DNA of 47,101 bases from the NCBI GenBank assembly GCA_017617145.1, contig JAFZWX010000117.1, forward strand, positions 1-47,101, in the 5' to 3' direction. The stretch is from Treponema sp. Lineage in GTDB: Bacteria > Spirochaetota > Spirochaetia > Treponematales > Treponemataceae. Within the stretch, counting starts at the first letter, position 1; each line of letters opens with the position of its first letter. This document shows, one piece after another, positions 40,882 through 47,101 of the stretch. Made by a program: the position numbers and the translations under genes. The notes below the pieces were generated by a model, which was not told the DNA's origin, ran no database searches, and was given only the letters and a program-made list of their open reading frames with translations.

Positions 40882-40972
40882 ATGAAAAACTGCTCCCGTG
40901 AAAATCTGATTTTGCTCCACTAAACGAAGAGGACGTTACGCAAAATCAGATTTCCACTCCGCAGTTTTTCAT
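40882..40972 (+). repeat. Long hairpin element upstream of smc
   Basis: ATGAAAAACTGC with GCAGTTTTTCAT, then AAAATCTGATTTTGC with GCAAAATCAGATTT around loop TCCACTAAACGAAGAGGACG. The TCC and TCCC of the two shoulders form an internal loop. Together with the element at 41007-41076 it fills the smc/helicase gap. Confidence 0.88.
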
Positions 40973-41006
40973 AAATGGTATTGATTAACATTAATACAAA
41001 CAATTT

Positions 41007-41076
41007 CGCGTAGATGGTTTTGCCACGAACGAACTTCCTTTTCGCCTTGTTCGTTCGTGGCAAAATTATCTACGCG
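41007..41076 (+). repeat. Second long hairpin in the same gap, different arms
   Basis: Arms of 28 bp (41007-41034 with 41049-41076) with two mismatches; the tip is TTCCTTTTCGCCTT. The arms (GCCACGAACGAAC core) share nothing with the element 35 bp upstream, but the TCCTTTTCG tip does. Confidence 0.9.
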
Positions 41077-41097
41077 CATATAATTTGCATTAGATAT

Positions 41098-42228
41098 TTA
41101 TAATACCGGTTTACAGACTTTTCCATTTCTAATCTGTTTAGGATAAACTGTAAGTCCAAGCTTTTTTTCGAGTGCTGCATATCGCTGCATTTCAAATTCA
41201 TCACCAATTACAACATTTATACCTGATTTTCCTGCTCTTGCTGTACGACCGGCTCGGTGAATGAAAAAATCATCGTCTTCGGGAAGATCCATTTGAATTA
41301 TGTGTGTAATATCTGGAATATCAAGGCCACGAGCCCCAAGATCGCTTGTAATCAGAATTTTGCATTTGCCGCTTCTGAATCTGTCAATTGCCGATTTTCT
41401 TTCTTGTTTGTCGGCTTTGGCATAAAGGGCGGCGCAGTCTACGTGCTTGTAGGTTAGTTTTTTGTAAATATTTTCTACCTGATCTGAACGTGATGTAAAA
41501 ATAAGTGCTTTGGCAGGGTTTTCGGCAGCAAGAAATTTGCGTAAGAAATCAATTTTTTCACGAAGTTCTGCATAAATAGCCCAATGTTCAATTTTTTTTG
41601 AAAGTATAAACTCTTCGGGTATTTTAATGTTTTCTGCATCTGCAAAGAAAATACGGGCTGGTTTGTTAATTGTTGCAGAACATCCGATTATCTGACATTC
41701 TTTTGGAAGGCAATTTCTAAGATTATCTGTGTCTTCAAAGCTTTCTTTTTTTAATAATCTGTCGCATTCGTCAAAAACTACACAATATAAATCCTGAACT
41801 TTGATTTTTTTTAATCGGATTAGTTCAACAAGACGTGCAGCAGTACCAATTATAATCTGAGGTTTTTCTTTGAGTGTTTCAAACTGTCTTTTTAGAGGAG
41901 CTCCTCCAATCATAAGGGCTGTTTTTCTGTCTGTGATTTTTTTTGCCGCAGCATTTATCTGGCTTGCAAGCTCAAAAGTCGGTGCACAAACAATTACTCT
42001 GAGTTTTGTTGTGTCAGAATCTGCTTCAAGTTTATTTACAAGCGGTAAAAGATATGCATAAGTTTTACCTGTTCCTGTTTCTGATTGAAAAATAACATTT
42101 TTACCTTGTGCGATAAGAGGACTTACTTCATTTTGAACATTGGTCGGTTCAGTTATACTTAGTGCAATCAGTTTGTCTTTAATATTATCAGAAAGTATTT
42201 CAAAACAGTTTTGATTTTTTTCACTCAT
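41098..42228 (-). CDS. DEAD-box family RNA helicase (DECD variant)
   Basis: The 376-aa protein contains SETGTGKTYAYLLPLV (motif I), APTFELASQI, the GGAP segment, VVFDECDRLL (motif II with Cys in place of Ala), GCSAT (motif III), LIFTSRSDQVENIYKKL, ITSDLGARGLDIPDITHII and HRAGRTARAGKSG (motif VI). This is the core of DEAD-box RNA helicases. Start MSEKNQNCFE at 42228 is preferred: TATATT ends 6 nt before it, and the longer reading is not supported. The gene diverges from the glycosyltransferase with 45 bp between starts. Which RNA it unwinds is unknown. Confidence 0.9.
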   Translation of the reverse strand: MSEKNQNCFEILSDNIKDKLIALSITEPTNVQNEVSPLIAQGKNVIFQSETGTGKTYAYLLPLVNKLEADSDTTKLRVIVCAPTFELASQINAAAKKITDRKTALMIGGAPLKRQFETLKEKPQIIIGTAARLVELIRLKKIKVQDLYCVVFDECDRLLKKESFEDTDNLRNCLPKECQIIGCSATINKPARIFFADAENIKIPEEFILSKKIEHWAIYAELREKIDFLRKFLAAENPAKALIFTSRSDQVENIYKKLTYKHVDCAALYAKADKQERKSAIDRFRSGKCKILITSDLGARGLDIPDITHIIQMDLPEDDDFFIHRAGRTARAGKSGINVVIGDEFEMQRYAALEKKLGLTVYPKQIRNGKVCKPVL

Positions 42229-42234
42229 GAGCAA

Positions 42235-42243
42235 AATATAGCA
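42235..42243 (-). promoter_or_regulatory. Extended -10 box 6 nt before the helicase start
   Basis: On the minus strand TGC-TATATT (TATATT at 42240-42235) ends 6 nt before ATG 42228. Confidence 0.55.
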
Positions 42244-42258
42244 CACAATCAAAAAATC

Positions 42259-42267
42259 TGCTATAAT
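42259..42267 (+). promoter_or_regulatory. Extended -10 box 6 nt before the glycosyltransferase start
   Basis: TGC-TATAAT (TATAAT at 42262-42267) ends 6 nt before ATG 42274. No ribosome site fits. Confidence 0.6.
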
Positions 42268-42273
42268 TTTATT

Positions 42274-43374
42274 ATGAAAATAGGAATTGATTCCTTTGGG
42301 TGTAATCACGGGCAGTCTGGTACGGGCGCCTATTTACTTAATATCGTAAAAAATATACCACAGGATTCTCCAAATGAATTTGAACTCTTTGGTCTTGAAA
42401 TAGACCGCTACACATATACCGGCGATACCGAAATTCCTTTCAGTTCTGTTACAATTGATGATAACCTTAAAACAATCCGCCGCTGGCATAAAAGAAAGCT
42501 AAAAAAATTCTGTAAAAAAAATAAATACGACGCAGTGATTTTCCCGGCTGCCATGCAGGTACTTCCAAGAAAAATCAAAACAAAATCAATTCTGCTGATA
42601 AACAGTCCATACAGCATTATAGAGAACCGAAAGGAACGAAAGCTTCTTAAAAAAGCGCTGCTTCGAGCTTCGCTTATTATAGCTTCTTCTGAATATGTTA
42701 GACAGGATCTTTTGGAATCTGGTTTTGGAACCGTAAAAATTGTTGCCGTTCATTATGGAATTGATCACAAAGTATTTTTTCCTCTTACTGATTTTGATTC
42801 TGATTTTATTGACATCAAACCTTTTGCAATTAAGCGACCATATTTTATTTACAGCTCGCGATTGTCCGATAGCAGTAAAAAGCATATTGAACTAATTAAA
42901 GCATTTGAGATTTTTAAAAAACGAACGAATTATCCACACAGGCTTGTCTTAACAGGAAGCGACGGCGAATATACAAAAGAAATCCACAAAGCCGCCTACG
43001 ATTCGGAATATGCATCAGAGATTCTTATTACGGGACATTTTCCACAGGAAAGCTTAAAAAAACTATATTGCGGTTCAACAGCCTGTATTTTCCCTGCGAT
43101 AAATGAAGGAGTAGGGCTTCCTGTTGTAGAAGCCATGGCTTGTGGTATCCCGGTTCTTTGTTCAGATCAAGGCGCCCTTGTAGAAATGGCCGGCATGGCA
43201 CCATTATTCTTTAATTCTGATGATGTTGAAGAAATTGCCGTTGACATGCAGAAGGTTGTAGAAGAAAAAGACCTTGTAGAACTAATGGTACAAAAAGGCC
43301 TTGAAGTTTCCCGCAGAATTAACTGGGAAAATACGATACAAGAGACATTGAAAGAAATAGAAAAAATCCAATAA
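42274..43374 (+). CDS. GT4-family glycosyltransferase
   Basis: The 366-aa protein begins MKIGIDSFGCNHGQSGTGAY and has the GT-B fold. The N-terminal domain covers about 1-170 and the C-terminal domain follows. PYFIYSSRLSDSSKKHIELI is the nucleotide-binding start of the C-terminal domain, and EGVGLPVVEAMACGIPVLC (about 290-308) contains the EX7E motif. Such enzymes transfer sugars to lipids, proteins or surface glycans with retention. The substrate is unknown. The start at 42274 is supported by the -10 box; the ORF from 42211 would read through it. The 3' end runs into a hairpin element. Confidence 0.88.
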   Translation: MKIGIDSFGCNHGQSGTGAYLLNIVKNIPQDSPNEFELFGLEIDRYTYTGDTEIPFSSVTIDDNLKTIRRWHKRKLKKFCKKNKYDAVIFPAAMQVLPRKIKTKSILLINSPYSIIENRKERKLLKKALLRASLIIASSEYVRQDLLESGFGTVKIVAVHYGIDHKVFFPLTDFDSDFIDIKPFAIKRPYFIYSSRLSDSSKKHIELIKAFEIFKKRTNYPHRLVLTGSDGEYTKEIHKAAYDSEYASEILITGHFPQESLKKLYCGSTACIFPAINEGVGLPVVEAMACGIPVLCSDQGALVEMAGMAPLFFNSDDVEEIAVDMQKVVEEKDLVELMVQKGLEVSRRINWENTIQETLKEIEKIQ

Positions 43375-43387
43375 TTTTTTAATGGAT

Positions 43388-43464
43388 GTTGTTCCCTCTC
43401 GTGGAAAATGCCTTCAGCCAACAGAAGGAAGTTGTCCTCAGTCATTTTCCACTACGGTCACAAC
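43388..43464. repeat. Long hairpin between glycosyltransferase and clpX
   Basis: GTGGAAAATG pairs with CATTTTCCAC and the outer GTTGT with ACAAC, with CCTTC-GAAGG inside. The shoulders TCCCTCTC and TACGGTC form an internal loop. Weaker member of the family; it lacks the TCCTYTTCG tip. It separates convergent genes and may be a terminator. Confidence 0.7.
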
Positions 43465-43485
43465 CTCAATATGAATCAATTATTA

Positions 43486-44766
43486 TTATGCTGATTCAGT
43501 TTTATCTGGAAGACTTTTTATAAGATTTTTTACATCTAATTTTTTACCTTGTGTTACAATATCTTTAGTAACTACAAGTTTCTTTTTACCTTCAATATCA
43601 GGAATTTCAAACATAATATCTGTGAGCATTTTTTCTACAATTGTGCGAAGACCTCGAGCTCCTGTTTTTTGTCTGATTGCTTCGTTGGCAATTTCTTCAA
43701 TTGCATCTTTTTCAAACTGAAGGTCTGCATTATCAATTGCAAAAGAAGCCTGAAACTGTTTTGTAATGGCATTCTTTGGTTCAGTAAGTATTGAAACTAA
43801 ATCATCGCGGGTAAGCTCTTTGAGTGCAACAGTAATTGGCATACGGCCAATAAGTTCAGGAATAAGTCCAAACTTTACAAGGTCATCTGGAGTACACTGA
43901 TTCAGAAGATTCATTTTTTCTTCTTCATTCATCATTCCAATATTTGAACCAAAGCCCATTGAGTGAGCGGCAATTCGCTGTTCAATAATTTTATCAAGAC
44001 CAACAAAAGCACCCCCAAGAATAAACAGAATATTTGTTGTATCTATCTGAAGCATTTCCTGATTAGGATGCTTTCTTCCGCCCTGAGGAGGAACACTTGC
44101 ATTTGTACCTTCAATAATTTTTAAGAGTGCCTGCTGAACGCCTTCACCACTTACATCACGTGTTATAGAAGTGTTTTCGCTCTTACGGCCAATCTTATCA
44201 ATTTCATCAATAAAGATAATTCCACGCTGGGCTGCTTCAATGTTTCCGTCTGCGGCATTTATAAGTTTAAGCAAAACATTTTCTACATCTTCACCAACAT
44301 AACCGGCTTCTGTAAGGGTAGTGGCATCGGCAATTGCAAATGGAACTTTAAGCTTTTGTGCAAGTGTTTTTGCAAGAAGAGTTTTTCCACTTCCAGTAGG
44401 ACCAATAAGCAGAACATTTGATTTTTCAATTTGAACGCTGTCTGATGTATCCTGAACTGTGTCTATGCTATAGTTAGTTGCCATTCTCTTATAATGATTG
44501 TAAACAGCAACAGACAAAACTTTTTTAGCTTCGTCCTGACCAACTACATACTGGTCAAGATATTCTTTGAATTCTTTTGGAGTAGGAACTTCATTCATTT
44601 CAATAGGTGCAAGCTCTGCAGCCTGAAGGTCAAGCTTATCCTGGCAGGCAGAAATACATCTGTCGCAGATAAAAGCTCCTGTTGGGCTTGCAATTAATCT
44701 TCTGTCTCTGTCTGCAGGTTTACCGCAAAAAAAGCAGTAACAGGTTTGTGGATTAAAGCGTTTCAT
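43486..44766 (-). CDS. clpX: ATP-dependent Clp protease ATPase subunit ClpX
   Basis: ClpX unfolds substrates and feeds them to ClpP. The 426-aa protein has an N-terminal zinc domain ([24 protein letters not shown]), [18 protein letters not shown] (Walker A), [15 protein letters not shown] (pore loop), [13 protein letters not shown] (Walker B), [11 protein letters not shown], and [13 protein letters not shown] (sensor 2). GAGGAAC lies before the ATG. Gene order is tig-clpP-clpX on the minus strand. Confidence 0.97.
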   Translation of the reverse strand: MKRFNPQTCYCFFCGKPADRDRRLIASPTGAFICDRCISACQDKLDLQAAELAPIEMNEVPTPKEFKEYLDQYVVGQDEAKKVLSVAVYNHYKRMATNYSIDTVQDTSDSVQIEKSNVLLIGPTGSGKTLLAKTLAQKLKVPFAIADATTLTEAGYVGEDVENVLLKLINAADGNIEAAQRGIIFIDEIDKIGRKSENTSITRDVSGEGVQQALLKIIEGTNASVPPQGGRKHPNQEMLQIDTTNILFILGGAFVGLDKIIEQRIAAHSMGFGSNIGMMNEEEKMNLLNQCTPDDLVKFGLIPELIGRMPITVALKELTRDDLVSILTEPKNAITKQFQASFAIDNADLQFEKDAIEEIANEAIRQKTGARGLRTIVEKMLTDIMFEIPDIEGKKKLVVTKDIVTQGKKLDVKNLIKSLPDKTESA

Positions 44767-44799
44767 AAAAGTTCCTCTTTATATAAAGTAAATCTAAGT

Positions 44800-45402
44800 C
44801 TATTTTTTTCGTGAAGGCATTACGTGGTCAACAATTCCATATTCAAGAGCATCGTTGGCAGACATATAAAAGTCGCGCTCAATGTCCGAAGAAATCTGTT
44901 CAACAGTTTTGCCTGTATCATTTGCAAGATACTCAATGCTAAGTTTTTTAAGGCGGATAATTTCTTTTGCAAGAATAGAAATATCACTTTCCTGACCTTC
45001 AACACCACCACGAGGCTGATGAATCATAACACGGCTACTTGGAAGTGCATAGCGTTTACCTTTAGTACCACCAGCAAGAATAATTGCAGCCATACTTGCA
45101 GCTTGACCCATACAGATAGTCTGAATATCGCATTTTACATATTTCATTGTGTCATAAATTGCAAGACCTGCAGTAACAACACCACCAGGAGAGTTAATGT
45201 AAATGCTTATATCCTTATCTGGATTTTCCGATTCCAAGAAAAGAATCTGCGCAACAACAAGGTCTGCATTGTATTCATTAATTTCGCCGTCCAAAAAGAT
45301 AATACGATCTTTCAAAAGACGAGAAAAAAGGTCATAACCACGTTCACCATTACCAGTTCGCTCCCAAACACTTGGGATGTTGTTATTCATTTGTTCGTTC
45401 AT
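44800..45402 (-). CDS. clpP: ATP-dependent Clp protease proteolytic subunit ClpP
   Basis: The 200-aa serine protease has the catalytic serine in MGQAASMAA (Ser103), histidine in MIHQPRGG (His128) and aspartate in ERDFYMSA (about Asp177). [18 protein letters not shown] is the family N-terminal motif. ATG 45402 gives [20 protein letters not shown]; in-frame M5 is a possible alternative. It is 33 bp upstream of clpX. Confidence 0.97.
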   Translation of the reverse strand: MNEQMNNNIPSVWERTGNGERGYDLFSRLLKDRIIFLDGEINEYNADLVVAQILFLESENPDKDISIYINSPGGVVTAGLAIYDTMKYVKCDIQTICMGQAASMAAIILAGGTKGKRYALPSSRVMIHQPRGGVEGQESDISILAKEIIRLKKLSIEYLANDTGKTVEQISSDIERDFYMSANDALEYGIVDHVMPSRKK

Positions 45403-45470
45403 AAATAAATTGTTCCTATATATATAAATATAATGATTTTTTTGAAAAAAGAATATAGAAATTTAAAAAA

Positions 45471-45565
45471 AATGAAAAAATGCTCCCGCGAAGAACCGTG
45501 TTTTGCTCCACTAAACGAAAAGGACGTTCCGCAAAACACGAACCTTCGCTCCGCATTTTTTCATT
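45471..45565 (+). repeat. Long hairpin element between tig and clpP
   Basis: AATGAAAAAATGC with GCATTTTTTCATT, then GAACCGTGTTTTGC and GCAAAACACG around TCCACTAAACGAAAAGGACG. It is nearly the reverse complement of the element at 23172-23274. It lies within the co-directional tig-clpP gap, so it is not a terminator of the last gene. Confidence 0.88.
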
Positions 45566-45606
45566 AATGCAATCATATATAAATAATTATATAAAGTATT
45601 TATATA

Positions 45607-46959
45607 CTACCTATTATCAAACAATTCCTTGAATGACTTCTTGTCGCCTTTAGAAATCTTTATTTCAGAATAAATCTGTTCAAACAATTTATTTTCTTTT
45701 GTGTCGTCAATAAGATATTCTTTTGCACGGGCATCGCTGTAGTGTTTTTTTACTTCTTCTACGCTCATTCCGCCTTGTTCTGCAATTACTGCATACTGTG
45801 CTTCAATTTCTTCAGGTGTTACGCTGATGTTGCGGTCGCGAATCAATGAGTCAACGATAATACGTGATTTAAGCATCTTTTCGCTGTCGCCTGTCCATTC
45901 CTTGAGCATTGCTTCTTTTGTCTGACCACTTGCTGTAATCATTTTTTCAAGCTGTTCAGGACTTGTCTGGAACTGCTGAGCCATCATATCCCAGCGGCCC
46001 TTAAGTTCCATGTCGAGCATGCTTGCAGGAATATCAAAGTTGTACTTTTCAACAAGCTGGCTAAGGATTTCGTTATTCTTAAGTTCCTTAAGGCGTCTTG
46101 TAATTGCAGTTTCCATATTGCGTTTAATATCTGCTTTAAGATCATCAAGTGTCTTGAACTTTTCGTTGCAGTCCTGTGCAAAATCATCATCCAAAGCAGG
46201 AAGGTCGCGGATTTTTACAGCCTTAATTGTTACGCTGATATTCTTTGTTTTTCCTGCAAGTTCTTCATCAGGATCATCTTTCTTATATTTCTTTGTGATT
46301 GATTTTGTTTCATCTTTTTTCATACCGATGATTTCATCATCAATCTTGTAAATATTTTCACCGGAACCAACAGTGAATACAAAGTCTTCTCTTTCTGAAC
46401 CTGCAATTTTATTACCAGCATCATCAAGCTCACAGTAGTTGATTGTTACGATATCATCTTTAGCAACAGTTGCATCTTTCTTTTCAATAACCATTGCATT
46501 ACGTTCCTGCATAGCCTTAAGTTCGTCTTTTATATCTGCATCTGAAACTGTAACTTGAGGTTCTTTGTAAGAAATGCCAGAAAAATCCTTTACAGAAACA
46601 GAAGGGAAAATATCATAAGTTACAGAATAGGTAAGGTCTTTTGAAAGGTCAAATTCTGGTACAGTGTCCATTACAGGCTGAGCGTATGGAAGAGGTTTGT
46701 TTTCTGTTTCTTCATCAAAAATCTGCTTGAATGATTCGTCAATGAGTTCGCTCAATGTGTCTGCCTTAATAGCTTCGCCATACTTTCTTTCAAGAACATT
46801 TGCAGGAACATGACCCTTGCGGAAGCCTGGAATCTGTGCGCTTTTTACATATTTAGAAAGTGTTGAGTTATAAGAATCTTCTACATCTTTCTTGCCGATT
46901 GTAACAGTAAGCTTTACTGCCGATTTTTCCAATTTTGTGAATTCTTTTGTGAGTTTCAC
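45607..46959 (-). CDS. tig: Trigger factor
   Basis: Trigger factor is the ribosome-bound chaperone and prolyl isomerase. The 450-aa protein has the ribosome-docking motif GFRKGHVP (45-52), a PPIase (FKBP) domain (about 155-245) with FVFTVGSGENIYKIDDEI, and a helical C-terminal chaperone domain. Start is GTG 46959 with AGAGGTGC just upstream. A terminator for the upstream tRNA-Gly lies 30 bp before the start codon. Confidence 0.96.
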   Translation of the reverse strand: MKLTKEFTKLEKSAVKLTVTIGKKDVEDSYNSTLSKYVKSAQIPGFRKGHVPANVLERKYGEAIKADTLSELIDESFKQIFDEETENKPLPYAQPVMDTVPEFDLSKDLTYSVTYDIFPSVSVKDFSGISYKEPQVTVSDADIKDELKAMQERNAMVIEKKDATVAKDDIVTINYCELDDAGNKIAGSEREDFVFTVGSGENIYKIDDEIIGMKKDETKSITKKYKKDDPDEELAGKTKNISVTIKAVKIRDLPALDDDFAQDCNEKFKTLDDLKADIKRNMETAITRRLKELKNNEILSQLVEKYNFDIPASMLDMELKGRWDMMAQQFQTSPEQLEKMITASGQTKEAMLKEWTGDSEKMLKSRIIVDSLIRDRNISVTPEEIEAQYAVIAEQGGMSVEEVKKHYSDARAKEYLIDDTKENKLFEQIYSEIKISKGDKKSFKELFDNR

Positions 46960-46985
46960 TTTGCACCTCTTAAAGACTAAATGTT

Positions 46986-47023
46986 AAAAAAAAAGCGGTT
47001 CAGACTGTATCTGAATCGCTTTT
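46986..47023 (-). terminator. Terminator of tRNA-Gly
   Basis: On the minus strand AAGCGATTCAGA pairs with TCTGAACCGCTT (one wobble), loop TACAG, followed by nine T. It stands between tRNA-Gly and tig. Confidence 0.92.
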
Positions 47024-47031
47024 CACTTTAG

Positions 47032-47101
47032 AGCGGGAAACGGGAGTTGGACCCGCGACATCCACCTTGGCAAGGTGGCGCTCTACCACTGAGCTATTCC
47101 C
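47032..47101 (-). tRNA. tRNA-Gly (anticodon GCC), 5' end cut by the window
   Basis: The anticodon loop TTGCCAA within CCACC/GGTGG gives GCC for glycine. The 3' acceptor arm TTCCCGC implies a 5' arm GCGGGAA; only GGGAA is inside the window, so two bases are missing. The discriminator is T and CCA is not encoded. The T loop reads TCCAACT, with C at position 55 in place of the near-universal T. Confidence 0.9.

Noticed and set aside
41098..42228. DECD in motif II as a broken helicase
   Set aside because: DECD is a known functional variant among DEAD-box proteins, and the remaining motifs are intact.

Overview
The window looks like a chromosomal piece of a host-associated spirochaete, most likely a gut or rumen type Treponema. 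This is inferred from the AT-rich base use, many short lipoprotein signals of the spirochaete kind (LAAC, IISC, LISC, SSC), and housekeeping clusters (rimP-nusA-infB-rbfA-truB; tig-clpP-clpX) with treponemal-looking lipoproteins between them. The species cannot be told from the sequence alone. Nearly all genes are ordinary cell-maintenance genes. The unusual content lies between genes, and in two cases inside them: several families of palindromic repeats, a structured RNA, and a set of promoters that abut start codons.

Layout. Bases 1-836: the 3' end of an rRNA operon (5S rRNA), two displaced copies of the 5S tail, a very regular array of alternating-orientation octamers, and a GC-rich patch. 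Bases 837-6628: a giant surface lipoprotein, a roughly 200-nt structured RNA with its own promoter and terminator, a putative PBECR4-like nuclease-family protein, and a secreted Fn3-like protein. Bases 6696-11125: a probable operon of plsC-like acyltransferase, diacylglycerol-kinase-like lipid kinase, HAD phosphatase, RlmI-like rRNA methyltransferase and miaA. Bases 11097-16997: a small conserved-looking protein, a TatD-family nuclease disrupted in frame by repeats, an enlarged signal peptidase I and secA. Bases 17318-21024: two lipoproteins, a membrane protein, a MutT-type Nudix hydrolase and a NeuB-type sialic acid synthase homologue. Bases 21090-24680: coaX-hisS (coupled) and an OFA-type MFS transporter. 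Bases 24872-30864: rimP-nusA-infB-rbfA-truB. Bases 30895-33834: tRNA-Val, a lipoprotein overlapping a PilZ-like gene, and an AI-2E-family permease. Bases 33939-40780 (minus): smc, a small membrane protein, an acidic lipoprotein, a SIMPL lipoprotein and serS, probably one transcription unit. Bases 41098-47101: a DECD-box helicase, a GT4 glycosyltransferase, clpX, clpP, tig and a tRNA-Gly cut by the window end.

The most interesting signals are these. (1) Eight octamers of the TTACGGGT type alternate in orientation every 31-32 bp at 376-610. (2) A REP/BIME-like hairpin family built around GGGTCAAGCCC has covarying arms and a recurring full-half-full composite. It supplies the TAG stop codon of four genes and has entered the tatD reading frame. 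(3) A second family of long hairpins has gene-to-gene variable arms, and most copies share a TCCTYTTCG core at the tip. (4) At least seven genes have a TATAAT/TATATT box ending 6-7 nt before the ATG, which predicts leaderless mRNAs. (5) The orphan RNA at about 5004-5206 has paired ends and could be a 6S-like RNA. (6) The SMC protein appears to lack a canonical hinge. (7) NusA carries a C-terminal zinc ribbon.
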